The position numbers and the translations under genes are program-made. A stretch of DNA of 64,000 bases from Aphelenchoides besseyi (Eukaryota; Nematoda; Chromadorea; Rhabditida; Aphelenchoididae). The stretch spans positions 5,580,001-5,644,000 of the forward strand of contig JAMPIQ010000001.1 in the NCBI GenBank assembly GCA_024699855.1, written 5' to 3'. Below are positions 13,028-23,890 of the stretch, one piece after another (position 1 is the stretch's first letter; each line of letters begins with the position of its first letter). Below the pieces are notes generated by a model. That model had not been told where the DNA came from. It saw only the letters and a program-made list of their open reading frames with translations, and did no database searches.

Positions 13028-13981
13028 GATTATTGGGGGATTTTTAGCTCAAAAAACGGATGCTCGTTGGCACAAAAATCGCAGAGCGAGTGGACGCGGT
13101 CGGCGCAACTGTGGCTGTGCGCGCGTCGACCGCTGCGCTCCGATCTTCGACTTTCGCACGGCGGCTTTTTTGATCGAACGCCAAAGAAGAAGATGAGCAG
13201 TTTGTGGCGGCGCAAATTTTTGACACAACGAAAGAAATGAGGTTTTTGTTCGAAATGAATCACAAAAATTCGATCTTGACGGTGAATGTGTTTGGACGCT
13301 TCTTATCGCCGTTTTCCGAGTTCAATCGACTACCGAACTCGCCGTCTTACCTGCAGCAGTGCGTCGTAGAAAGGGAATTTGAGCATCGCAGACGTCGAAC
13401 GCACTTGAAAAAACGATTGAATAAGAGAATCGAACGAGTAGACGCGTGAAGGAAGAAAAGATCGTGATATGATTTCGCAGTTGTTTTCGATTTGACGGTA
13501 ATTGACGTCGAATCTGCGCAACGAAGAGGAAAATTTACAACAAAAAACGCGGGCGCGTCGACGTTCGAAACCGAAGAAGCGGACGAGTTGATCGGAAATA
13601 AGCCCACGAATTGGCGCATAATTTTCGTGGGAAATCGCTTAACGCGGACCGTTAAATGGTTTTTTTGGCGCAACGTGCGCGTAACTGCAATTTGGCGGAA
13701 GTGGGAAGATGCGCGCAAAACGGTTCGAAGTTTCCGCGCACCTGTTAATTGGTTTTTTTGATTTACGCGCCTCTTTTTACATGCGCCGTAAATTTAAACG
13801 TCGTCACGCGTTTCGAAGCCCAAAGAAGCCTCCCAATCCGCTGATCGGAAAGTTGTTCGTTTATCTTTTTGCGCGTGAATGCGCAATTTGAGCGTTGAAA
13901 TTCTTTGCGCTAATCGAATCGCAAGGTCGTCCCATTGCTGACCATCGAAGACAAAACCCCGAAGACCAGAAGTGAACTCAC

Positions 13982-14002
13982 ATTTTCCAAAATTTGCTCC
14001 AT
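13982..14002 (-). other. asd-2: candidate alternative first exon of the asd-2-like gene
   Basis: A 21-nt exon, ATG through codon 7 (MEQILEN), followed by a consensus GTGAGT donor. It ends in phase 0, exactly like the 42-nt exon [14 protein letters not shown] at 12986-13027, so either can join the Qua1 exon at 12933. A polypyrimidine-AG acceptor sits just upstream, which would suit a spliced leader or an upstream 5' UTR exon. It implies two promoters giving proteins that differ only at the N terminus. Confidence 0.5.
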
Positions 14003-17000
14003 CGTGGAAGACGGTCCTTCTGAGCCGTGGGTATCAACCGTTCGGGTGGACAATCACCTGCAATCAGGGAGTTTAAATCGCTATGAGACGATCGTTGTTG
14101 ATGACAAGTGAGCGATCAACTGGCTAACGATTGTGAGAAGCTTTGCGGCTGCTAAACTCGCAAATGTCGAAAACAATTAGCACGTGAGTCTCAGCGTGAG
14201 TCGGAGCAAACAATCAAAATTGCGCTTCTGGCCGATTGCTTCTGATCGACCGGATTCTCGTACGTGACGTCACGAACATTCGCGTGGTCGTCGGCTGAAG
14301 GCCGAGATTGTAGTTAAAATTCTGAGCAGAAAAGTTCGGGAATCGAAAATTCCCACTTTTGGTCCACAAGTCGCCCACTTGTCGTCGTCGACTGTGCGCA
14401 AAAATGACCGAAATGGTGAACGACTATTGAGAGAATTAGGACTCGAAAAGCGAACACTGAAACGACGAAGACGATTGGAAGCGACGGAGGGATTTCGGTG
14501 ATCGGCAGCGAGGCAATCAAATGGCTCAAAAGATGAGCGACAGGGCGGAAAGCCGCGGGCAGATCTTTTGGCTTCGCCCAGTTGTTCGCCTCCGAGCATC
14601 ATCGTCTTTCTTTCAAACTACTCGGGCGACTTTTCTGCTCGCCGGCGGCTTCTCGTGCGATCAGTTCGCTCCACCTAAATCGACCGCCACGTTGTTGCTC
14701 TTTCCCGTCTATCTTCCATCGCCATCAGCAGTCAAATTCTGCTCTGGCGATTTGGACGGTCAACTGATCGATTCGCAGAGATCAAAGTCGAGGATAAGAG
14801 GCGAACCAAAGGTCATGTTGATTGCGAATTCCGACACCTTTCGAGGGTACCCATGGATTTGGCGAAGAAACGTGCATAATAAAATCGAATGCGGTTTCCC
14901 GCAGTGGTGTCGTGGGAGTTCGGAATGCAGATGAAAATGCGAACACATTCTGAGAATCGAATGATAAGTCGAAGTGTTTTTGATTTAATTGCACTGAAAA
15001 TAATCGCGAGTTATTTTAGTGTCGTTTGGGTCGTCGGTTTCGATCATCTTCACGGCGACAACTGAGACGAAACACTTGAGATTGCGCGCAATTTTCGACA
15101 GAAAAAAGTTCAAAATCGAGAATTCGATCAGAAAAACGTAAAAAGCATTCGAATTGCAATACGCCAAACAACTTTTGGATTACCGGGTGATTGCTCCGGA
15201 AACGGTTGACTTCATCTCAACGTTCTTCCAACGTCACTCGTATGTCAAATCCGTGGACCGCAGGGTTTAGCAATGGAGTCTCCCGTCCGTCTTCCGATTG
15301 ATAGGTTTTGTATTATGTTGAGAGGATTAACCGCGACTTTATGCGCCGTCAACTTGCATTCGTGCGCTGGCTCGTTGCCTCGCTTGTAAAACGTCGTGTA
15401 AAATCATCGTGAGTGTCAGTTTTGTAGTTGTTAAGACGGAGATTAAGGTTCTGAATGGGAAGTTGAATAAGACCAAGATCAGAGGAACAAGATTTGGAGC
15501 TCAAAAAAAGGAATTCCTTTGATAGAAACCCGAGAGCTCCAGGTGAATGAAATGACTGTTGCTATCACGAATAAACAGCTTAAGCCAACAGAACAATGTA
15601 CAACTGAATACGTTCAGTCACGCTCCAACAAACATCCTCGACCCGAGAAGATACGATAGGATCTTGAAAGCAAAGTTCGAATGGAGTAGCGCGGTTTGTG
15701 GACATCGAGCGAATTCCACTAAGAAGACTATTCGAGAGCATTAACCGGCTAATCATTAATTTTTCTCGTATTTCCATTTACATCGCGTCGTTCTTTATCG
15801 TGTGCCGACGAAGACAAATTGCCGTGCGTTGGGTTACGTGGCGCTTCCATTTTCGCGCATTTCTTTCATGATGCTCGTGGCCTATTCATTCAAAACCATC
15901 AAAACATTTCGCGTCGCATCAACGAGCACAGAAGCATCAAATAAAAAGCAGGACAAAAGAGCGGAAGAAGAGGAGTTTAGCAAAACGCCGTCCTCTGCAG
16001 TCCTCATAATGACGCTTCGGGTTCTTGATGGCCACAACTTTACGCGCATCCTCTTGTCCTGCTCTTCGACGATAACGACGAGATTTCCGCTCTTACGAAA
16101 ACTCTTCTTGTCTTAGAGGTGACTACGCGAAGACAACCACACGACACCTTAGCAGCAATCCAGAGGAATACAAAACTTCCGGACCGATTTAGCCTCGATT
16201 TCCAAGCACGAAAGCCAAAAATTCGGAGTTTAAAGTTATAGTTCACACCATCGCTCTTGGCACTCGCGGTTTTAAGAACTCCAAATGTAGCAGGAAACAC
16301 GCGACTCACGTCGACGAATTAGTTTTCTCACATTTCATTAATTTGGCCAAAAACTCCTCACTAAAGAAACGTTGAAAAGCGTCGACCTAAAAGTTGAATG
16401 AAAAAACTGTTTGAAGCTGAGTGTTCTGTTGAATCAAAGACTACAAATGCGCTTATTCCCGCCGCTAACGACCTTAGTCTTCCTATTGACTTTGTTTCAA
16501 CAGACAACTAATGAAAACACAAGAACGATGTTTGCAGTTGCGCACATGAGATGAACAAAAAGGACCTTCAAATGAAGAAAGGTCTTGAACAGCAGTTGAC
16601 AGCAAACGACTTGATTTCGTTTAAAAGTCATGACAAGCAGAAAAGGTTATTTCGAAATTAACAACAAAAAGTTGAAGTCAACGATCGTGACGCCCTTGAA
16701 ATTACTTACGGTAAGTGGCTACTCGGATTGGAAGCGCGACATGAGAACAAACTCGTTGGTGCTCATTGAACAAAGTGACCAAACAAACGTATTCCGATCA
16801 TTCAACCAAAAGAATTGCGATGTGAAACAAATAAGCTCAGTTCTACTTATTTTGACCAACAGTACAATTCTTATCAACGATTAAGTTGGTACAAACTTTT
16901 GAACCACATGAACAGCTCTAAACAATCACACAAATTCTTGAGTTTATTCAACATTCAGAAAGAAATGCACGATGAGAACAAAGAAATTTTGTCAGAATTT

Positions 17001-17425
17001 TCAGTGTCAATCAACTTAGACAGTCCAACAAAATTTGAAATCCGACGATCGTCTATCAGCAAATCACGAGTTACATGTTGTAAAAATATCCGATTTATAG
17101 CAATCAAAATATAAACCGTTTATACCTGACAGCAGTCATAAACATTATCTCCGATGTGAATTGAACGGAGAATGTGGAAGGTTGATGTTGTGTTGGTAAC
17201 ATTCTTTGGCTGAAAGTGTTTTTGAGAAGTTTGTCTCCAACACAGAACTCAACTGATCGGTTTAAGCCACATAGAACATCTACTGGGTTCAACAAACGTT
17301 TCTGCAGCAACCCAGAACAACTTGTTCAGCACTTCAACGTCTCGACCTTCAACGTCTTTCAGAGGAAACGAGCTCCGAAAAGCGACCTCCGAGTTTTCTC
17401 TTCGTTTTCGTGCTCCTTAGCCGTC
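14003..17425. other. intergenic, no gene seen
   Basis: 3.4 kb without a supportable gene. Short open frames around 15.8-16.3 and 16.6-17.1 kb have no recognisable domain or clean splice context. The 16.3-17.3 kb part is AT-rich; 13.0-14.7 kb is richer in CG-containing words, as expected for the promoter side of the upstream gene. Confidence 0.5.
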
Positions 17426-17497
17426 GGCTTCGTGGTCTAGTGGCATGATTCTCGCTTAGGGTGCGAGAGGTCCCGCGTTCGACTCGCGGCGGAGCCC
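17426..17497 (+). tRNA. tRNA-Pro (AGG)
   Basis: A 72-nt cloverleaf. Acceptor GGCTTCG pairs with CGGAGCC (one G-U). The D arm contains TGGTCTAGTGGCATGA. The anticodon stem CTCGC/GCGAG encloses TTAGGGT, so the anticodon is AGG (17458-17460). The T arm is CCGCG-TTCGACT-CGCGG. No intron. It sits 104 bp upstream of the phosphatase start on the same strand. Confidence 0.95.
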
Positions 17498-17601
17498 GTA
17501 GCTTTTTGTTTTCGCTCAAACTCAAGATGAATTTGCATCTGATTCTCAAGTCATTTTTTAGTTCGTGTCATTTCACGTTCATCGCGTGGTCGTCCGAAAG
17601 A

Positions 17602-19239
17602 ATGGCGCCGCCGAAGTTCACGAAAACGCTGCTGGTGAGTTGATCGTTGGGTTCGCTGAGCTTCTTTGCAGGCACGAACACGTGGCACGGACACTTCGGC
17701 GCGTCGTCGTGCGGAGTCCAAATCTCAACGTTCCACGAGTTCGCGTTATCCGATCATTCAGACCGCCAAGCTCCACAGAAACAAACGCAATCGATCGCCC
17801 GCCGAACCGTCGACTGTTGTTCGTCGACGTAATACGCGACAAACGCCAACTGAAACCGAGGAATCAAGTGAGTGACTAGGAAGACTTCTTAGCCATTGAC
17901 TTCAGCGGTTGTTTGCTCGCAAACTCGTCGTCGACAGCAACGACCTCAAGTGCTGGTCGAGACTGTGAACAGAGACAAACCAGAATCGAGTTCTCAACGC
18001 GCCTTCTATCTTCAGTTCATCAAATCGATCTTTGAATTGGGAGTGGAGGGCATTGTCAAGCTATACAACGCGGAACTGCGCGCCTACTTTCCAGCCAACA
18101 TAACCCGTCAAGCCTTCGATAAGAATCCGACCAAGAATCGCTATTCAGGTGCGTTCTGCTTCCGCTCACTTTCTCTATCGAGCTTCAGATGTGGTTTGTT
18201 TGGACTCGACTCGCGTGAAGTTGCGCAATTGGTCCACGGATTACATACACGCGAACTACGTGAAGACGGAGGTACTGACAAACTCGGGATTCATTTGTAC
18301 TCAGGGACCAATGACGACGACTGTTTGTGATTTCTGGTTAGTTCGCTCTACAATCTTCTAGTCAGCTTGTAGGCATATGGTATGTCAGGAGCAAGCGGCG
18401 AACATCGTGATGTTGTGTGAGACGATGGAGTTGGGCAAAGAGAAGTGTCAACAGTATTGGCCCCGACGAATGAACGAGACGTTGGAGTTTCCAGGTGGCG
18501 ATTATTTTCCTGTTTATTGTTCGTTTGTTTCAGGCTTTCGAATTCGCAACATGGGAGTCGATACCAGTGATTCGGTGACCGTGATTTCGCTTCTCGAAGT
18601 GCGTAGAGTGTTTGGATCAGAGGTTGATAGTGTGAGTCGCAAGTGCAAACCGCATTACGTGCGACATCACTTGTGGAAGAACTGGTGAGTTTGTTTGCCG
18701 CTTCCTCGACCATCTTTCAGGCCCGACCGAGGTGTTCCGTCGTCGACTTTGGCGCCGTTTCGTATTCTCGCCCAAGTTCGTCCGTCGACTTCTCCGTGTG
18801 TTGTAAGTGAGGGTTCATTGATCTCATTATTTCCTGGTCGTACAGGTGCATTGTTCGGCCGGAATCGGAAGAACCGGCACTTTGGTGGCCATCGAAGCGT
18901 GTTTGCAAACCCTGCTTTTGGAACGACCGTTGAATGTGGTCGAAGTGATCAAAGAGCTGCGCTGTGAGTTTATCCAATAGATCTCTCTTCATCACTGACT
19001 CGAACTCAGCAATGAGAATTCACACGATTCAAACGGATCTTCAGTTTCTGTTCGTCTACAAGTGTCTGATTGCTCAGGGAATTGTTCGTGGGATTCTGCC
19101 GAAAGAGTTGGGCAGTGTTTCTCGGAAGTTCAGCAGAGACTACAACTCGCTTCTGGCCACTCGTCTTGCTGTCCAACCCAAAGCTCCGTTGCCCACGCAA
19201 TCGCCTCCCGTTCCTTCGCCCATTCGATATCCCTGCTGA
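17602..19239 (+). CDS. non-receptor-type protein tyrosine phosphatase, 440 aa
   Basis: Dephosphorylates phosphotyrosine proteins; no signal peptide or membrane segment, so cytosolic. Exons 17602-17634, 17672-17867, 17906-18148, 18189-18336, 18373-18494, 18534-18684, 18721-18802, 18846-18963 and 19010-19239 sum to 440 codons plus stop. An Arg/Ser-rich N-terminal region of about 75 residues precedes a single PTP domain: NPTKNRYSDVVCLD, YIHANYV, TQGPMTTTVCDFW, the catalytic WPDRGVP loop near residue 298, and the P-loop VHCSAGIGRTG with Cys near 328. A Q-loop follows (HTIQTDLQF). All catalytic residues are present. An in-frame upstream ATG at 17527 could add 25 residues; I chose 17602. The protein resembles the many small PTPs expressed in nematode sperm, which is only an inference. 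Confidence 0.92.
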
Positions 19240-19365
19240 GAGAAGACTGAAATAAACTTGAACACTCATTGTTTGTTAGATTTTATTAGACGACTGTTTT
19301 TTAGTGTATTGCCCTGGTGGAACGAAAAGAAATCTAAGAAGGCGAAGAGCGGATGGCGGGATCGA

Positions 19366-20103
19366 TCAGCAGTTGCAGTTTTGACCGGATTTGGGTGCTG
19401 GTGCATTGGTGGCCTCCAACTTGTGGCCCTGCGCTTGTGCTGGTGCTGCATTCGACTTGTCCAGAGCCATTTTGCAGATGATGTCGACCAACTTCTCGAA
19501 CACCGCCTTCACGTTGATATTCTCTTTGGCCGACGCCTCGAAGAACTCCAGACCTACGAAGCAAAGAAAGTGGAAGCAAGAACTCGGGACTTACTCAGCT
19601 GATCGGCCAGTTGACGTCCTCGTTCGAAAGACACCACTCGCTCCTCGTCCATGTCGCATTTGTTGCCTACGAGAACCACTTGAGCGTTCTCCCACGAGTA
19701 GGTTTTGATTTGCGTGCACCAATCTTGAACGCTGTTGAAAGAGTCCTCGTTCGTGATATCATACATCAGAATGAAGCCCATGGCGCCTCGATAATATGCG
19801 GTTGTGATTGTGCGATAGCGTTCCTGTCCGGCGGTGTCCTGAAAGCATCGGGAGTGGACAGAACAGGAACAGAGGACTAACCCAAATCTGCAGTTTAACT
19901 CGTTTGTCTCCACGGAACACGGTCTTGACTTTGAAATCGATTCCAACGGTCGAAACGAAAGCGGACGTGAACGAGTCGTCGCAGTAGCGGAAGAGGAAGG
20001 AAGTCTTCCCGACCGACGAGTTGCCGATGATCAGCAGCTTGAACATGTAGTCGAAGTTCTGGTCCGTCTGCGCGGCCGCACCGCCCGTCGCCTGAGCAGC
20101 CAT
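19366..20103 (-). CDS. rab-3: RAB-3 small GTPase, 217 aa
   Basis: Synaptic-vesicle Rab that cycles between GTP-bound vesicles and cytosol and controls neurotransmitter release. Exons 19882-20103, 19595-19838 and 19366-19553 give 217 codons plus stop. The G motifs are all present: GNSSVGKTS, the T of [27 protein letters not shown] and EASAK. The effector region [20 protein letters not shown] is typical of Rab3. It ends NCNC, a double geranylgeranylation motif CXC. The start at 20103 gives the Gln/Ala-rich head ([12 protein letters not shown]) ahead of [12 protein letters not shown]. It is convergent with the phosphatase gene, leaving 127 bp between the stops. Confidence 0.96.
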
Positions 20104-21017
20104 CGTGATTAGTGGGCAGAAGAAGCTGCCGGAGCACTGAAATGGCTGTTCGTTGGGGCGAGAACAGAGCGGTTTAACAGTCACGCCATAAATTTCTCGC
20201 GTGCATAATCAGAGGGAAAGAGCTGATGAATCCGTGGGCCTGCTTTCGACGCGCATCGAATTTGAGGACGTGCGGGACGTCGAATCCTCGTCGAGGGAAA
20301 AACAAGAAGCCCACTCACTACTTTTTCGGTATTGGCATTTTTAAGCGTCGAGTTTTTGTTGTCCGAGAGCGCTTTTTGGCAACGTCGGGAATTGTCGTCG
20401 ACCGCCGCGTCTTCGAGCACACGGCCGAGGGAACGGTGAAACAATTTGGCTAATCACTCCAAACGGCTAATCGCAATCTCTTCCCCGTCATCGGGAATCC
20501 CATGGCGGACACGTGAATCGACGCACGGATTGAATGGCCAATTAAACGTCCGCATAACAGGACGCAATTTGGCGAAAACTTGAAGGACCTGCGGGCCAAC
20601 AGAGAAAACGGAAAACGCCGAAAAGAGCGGACGGCAAGGCGAATCGATGCGGCAGTCAAAAGACACACACGGCCGCCCATTTTTGGCCACGAGTCCCCAC
20701 CATGAAAAGCGTCTTTCGTCTCGGGAATCGAAAATCGAAAGATCCGGTGAATCGGGCGGAAACTTTCCTGACCACAAATCAAACTACGACAAAGCAACGA
20801 CAACGAGCTAGTCGGAAGCCTTTTGGCTAATTACTCACCACCTTCGAAATAAGCTCTTGCAACAAGCGGTTCGGAGGCTATCGCCTAGCACCTATTCAGT
20901 TATTCTCGATGTATTTGTGTTTACACGCGACAATAAGCGCATTCGCGTTCTGACGATCCTCACTGGTTCGTAATTAACGTCCCAGAAAACAAGATCGTGG
21001 ATTCCGAACTTGTACTT
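20104..21017. other. intergenic upstream of rab-3
   Basis: About 0.9 kb between the rab-3 start and the sideroflexin fragment. It contains overlapping open frames on both strands but no splice-consistent exon or domain. It presumably holds the rab-3 promoter; no motif could be named with confidence. Confidence 0.5.
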
Positions 21018-21297
21018 TCAACTCGTTGACATGGAAAAGCAAGAAGACCGCGATTGTTCGACCGTTAGATCGTCCGCAACGATGCCCGATCTAAACAGCC
21101 AGTATAATCGATATGAGCAGTTTGACATACCGATAGGATTGAACAATCTCACGCGACTTCTCCAACTTCTCGTTGCTGACCAGCAGATTCAACGGATTGA
21201 CAATCGAGTAGAAGTGACGAGCACGACCCGAAAACTCTGATTGGTCGCACGAGATATCCGGACGTTGTGCTAAATCACGAATCAGAGTCGAGGACAT
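21018..21297 (-). pseudogene. sideroflexin N-terminal fragment (SFXN-like)
   Basis: Sideroflexins are mitochondrial serine carriers of over 300 residues. Only the start is here: exon 21131-21297 and exon 21018-21090, 79 codons in all. The matching part is [19 protein letters not shown] followed by a Pro and [15 protein letters not shown], which resembles the conserved head of the family (DIS-x-DQ-x-F-x-GR-x-x-HF). The frame then runs into unrelated residues and a stop at 21018; no further exons were found down to 20.1 kb. The 5' part (21225-21297) lies inside the inverted repeat, while the rest is outside it, so this copy is the one contiguous across that breakpoint. Either a truncated gene or an undetected longer one. 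Confidence 0.6.
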
Positions 21298-21752
21298 GAC
21301 ACTGCTAAGCAGTTGACCATGCACCAAGAGGAATAAGACGCAAATGATTGGTCGATTACTTTGCAGGTCGTTTTGTGAAGATGCAAATTGAAGTGGTTTA
21401 CGGTTGCAGTGCTAAGCTTCTGATTCCGGAAGTCTCTCAGCAATTGCTTAACTTTAGGTTCTGCGTAATCTTTGTTCGAAAGACCTATTGCTTAATTACT
21501 TTTCGGTTTGAAGCTATTATCAAAGCTGCTGATAACCTCTTTATTTGCCGATGTGTTTCAAATCAACCGGAAATTGAAGGCATTCACGCGTACAATACAA
21601 ACAAAAGTTTTTTGATCTCGAGTTCAAAAGACATTCGGCGCTGATCTTTACGTGGAAAGGCTGAGAAGTGTGTTGCAACTAAAGAAATCGTTTGTTCATC
21701 TGCCAACTTGTAATCGTATAAAAGTAATCACTGTTTTTCACTTAATTCAAAA

Positions 21753-22325
21753 ATGAATTCGATTGTTTTCTTTTTATTCCTCTTTGCTGTCTACAGCTCC
21801 GCCCATAAATATTATAGCCGAGAGACTATCAGGTTCTGGTACGACTACAACGATGTGACTCCCGATGTGTTTAAATTGGCTCCGCCGAGTCATGCACTAG
21901 TGAGATACGAGAAGCGAGATGTTAATCTGGGAAACGTGATCAGCAGTCGTTTCACCAAGAATCAACCCAGAGTTTATTGGCGAGGTAATCCCCACAATTA
22001 CTTTGCTCTGGCGTTAGTCGATCCCGATGCTCCATCGAGAAAAGATCCTACGATAGCTCAATTTCGTCACTGGCTGGTCATTAACATCCCCGGAAAGAAC
22101 GTTAAAAAAGGACAGGTCATTAGCAAGTATTTTCAACCTGCACCTGGAGAGAAAACTCGTTGGCATCGATATGTTTTTTCGATCTTCAAACAAAACGGTC
22201 GAATTAAAAGTCTGGAAGAGAACGAAGACAACAGACTCAAATGGAATGTTTCGGAGTTTGCTTCTCGAAATGGATTGAAACTAGTGGCTGGAACCTACTT
22301 TGTTGCCAGAAACCCTAAGCAGTAA
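21753..22325 (+). CDS. secreted phosphatidylethanolamine-binding protein (PEBP), intact copy, 190 aa
   Basis: PEBP/RKIP-fold protein; family members bind anionic lipids and, inside cells, modulate kinases. This one has a signal peptide (MNSIVFFLFLFAVYSSA) and should be secreted, as in some parasite antigens of the family. Motifs: ALVDPDAPSRKDPTIAQFRHW for the CR1 ligand pocket (quoted here as DPDAPSR and FRHW), the segment NIPGKNV, and RWHRYVF for CR2. Single exon, 190 residues, normal length for a secreted PEBP. A TATA-like stretch (GTATAAAAGTA) lies about 35 bp upstream of the ATG. The 21.3-21.75 kb region is a divergent promoter shared with the sideroflexin fragment. A second, frameshifted copy lies at 38939-39512. 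Confidence 0.92.
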   Translation: MNSIVFFLFLFAVYSSAHKYYSRETIRFWYDYNDVTPDVFKLAPPSHALVRYEKRDVNLGNVISSRFTKNQPRVYWRGNPHNYFALALVDPDAPSRKDPTIAQFRHWLVINIPGKNVKKGQVISKYFQPAPGEKTRWHRYVFSIFKQNGRIKSLEENEDNRLKWNVSEFASRNGLKLVAGTYFVARNPKQ

Positions 22326-22392
22326 TCATTTGTGAATCGATTGAATAAAACGTTTATGCATGTTAAACCAAGACTACAATCCTAATCGCCAT

Positions 22393-23030
22393 CTAATCGT
22401 AAACGATCCAACCGCCATCCATTGTCTCAGAGTTCTGATTCAAGGTTCTCGTTTGTTCAATAAGCGCGTTCAATTCTAAACTGAAGGTCACAGTCAGAAG
22501 TCCTTCGGAACTCACCGTCACTTTTGGCAAACTTCGCGTAGTCAGCCACCAACTTATCCCAAATCTCGCTAGCCAACTCGATCCAATGCAAGTGACAGGA
22601 GTTGCGAAGAAAGTTGACAAACGCCTGACGACGACGTGGAATGTTGTTGTGAGTGCGAATGTTGCACATCACTTGCCAGTGCTCCGAACTGCGGTCCCAT
22701 TTGTCGACCAGAAATTGGACCACCGAGTGCCATTGTCCTTGAGACATCGAAGTCGCGATGTGAGTCTCCAACGGTCCCAGTTGCTCTGCAATCTGGTGGA
22801 ATCGCCTTGAAGCCGTGGTGCTTACTCGTATTGGCCGTTGTTGGAGCGACGTAAAGTTGTCGACGTTTCTGACGGAATACCGGACAAACGTGTCGGAAGT
22901 ACGAAACACCTGTGAAGATACGAGAACAATCGAAACACTGAAACGCGCCATTCGGACACCCGACCTGGTGATTGATGACCTTCTTCCTCTTCATCGAAAG
23001 TCCACAATTCGAACACGTGAAGAACGTCAT
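22393..23030 (-). CDS. LYAR-type zinc-finger protein, duplicate copy, 185 aa
   Basis: Exons 22826-23030, 22516-22785 and 22393-22475, with two 40-nt introns, encode 185 residues. The head MTFFTCSNCGLSMKRKKVI followed by GAFQCFDCSRIF and FRHVCPVF matches the paired C2HC fingers of LYAR, a nucleolar growth regulator, although the protein is much shorter than human LYAR. The C-terminal part (HSVVQFLVDKWDRSSEHW) is unassigned. It is identical to the copy at 38234-38871, but here the gene that precedes it in the other copy is truncated, so this copy lacks the probable operon promoter. Confidence 0.75.
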
Positions 23031-23115
23031 CGAGAAGCAGCCGATCAAAGCTGTTCGACCTAAACGAATGAGCGAAAGCTCCCGATCGACTGAGTTTATT
23101 TGCGTAAACAACAAA

Positions 23116-23391
23116 TTAGAAGCGGAAATATTTTTCCAGTTCGCTCATTCTCTCCGACATCTCCTTCTTGCTCATCGGCTGGACGTCCAGTCTGATCGCC
23201 GAGCTCTTGCGCTGCGCATCGTCTTTCTTCTCTTCTTCCGACGACTGAGTTCTGTCCTCTTGCAATCGCTGGGACCTGACCGATGGCGTCAACTTCGTGG
23301 ACTTCTTGAGTCCAATCTTCATTCTGTTCCTGCAAACTCAAAGATCAAACAATGACCCATTCAAAACTTACGGTAGCATCTGAACGGGCTT
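23116..23391 (-). pseudogene. 3' fragment of the unnamed 266-aa gene
   Basis: Contains the last exon (23116-23329) and the final 20 nt of the preceding exon (23372-23391) of the gene that is complete at 37224-38148. The homology stops at 23391, inside an exon. The residues encoded are identical to the other copy (NRMKIGLKKSTKL ... SELEKYFRF). With no 5' part it cannot be an independent gene. Confidence 0.9.
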
Positions 23392-23414
23392 GTTTAGTTC
23401 GAACGCGCTGAACG

Positions 23415-23473
23415 CTGCTGGATTTGCACTGGAAGGCACAAAGCCAACGGCTTAACCACTAGACTAATCAGTA
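23415..23473 (-). other. tRNA-like or SINE-like fragment beside the repeat boundary
   Basis: On the minus strand TAGTCTAGTGGTTAAGCC resembles a pol III A box and tRNA D arm. About 25 nt later AGTGCAAATCC resembles a B box with one change. No acceptor or anticodon stem folds convincingly. It begins 24 bp outside the inverted-repeat arm. It could be a tRNA pseudogene or the head of a SINE. Confidence 0.3.
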
Positions 23474-23890
23474 AAAACGATTTGGATCGTGATTTGTAAA
23501 TATTATATCAATTTGTATTGGAGAGCGACCAGAATGGCGTCGAAATTTATGAACGATGTTTATTTGATTGTAAGCAAAATATTACAAATTACAGTAGATG
23601 GATATCGTGAAGAGAAACAAGCCTTAAGGGCGAAATGGTGGAAATGGATGGGAGAATCATGAGAACAATGAAGTTAAAATTCAGAACCAAAAGATCGAGG
23701 GTACAGAATACGAAAAATATTCGAATAGGAAGAAAAAGAAGAAGAGAATTCACGGAAGAAGTCGGCGTTTTAGGGTTTGCTACTCAGTGTTCAAAAAGAA
23801 GGACATTTCACGAAGAATTTCGGAACGCGGCATCCTCGTTGACCCGAAATTCTCGGTTTTATTGCTAGTGGGATGAGATGTTACACAAAG

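Larger units (their letters stand above)
21225..23391. repeat. left arm of a 2,167-bp inverted repeat
   Basis: The reverse complement of 37873-40039. Paired positions sum to 61264, or to 61265 between two compensating one-base differences (a T run near 21612 and a T run near 22175). Everything else that I compared is identical. The arm holds the 5' end of the sideroflexin fragment, PEBP, the LYAR-like gene and the 3' end of an unnamed gene. At 21225 the sideroflexin frame continues outward; at 23391 the unnamed gene is cut in mid exon. Confidence 0.95.

Noticed and set aside
16630..17114. Two overlapping open frames of 84 and 99 codons
   Set aside because: AT-rich, low-information composition and no splice sites or known motif.
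21348..21644. 98-codon open frame between the sideroflexin fragment and PEBP
   Set aside because: It breaks at a one-base difference in the other arm, has no domain, and lies where a divergent promoter is expected.
22569..23114. 181-codon unspliced reading through the LYAR-like gene
   Set aside because: It reads through two 40-nt introns; the spliced model restores the known second half in another frame.
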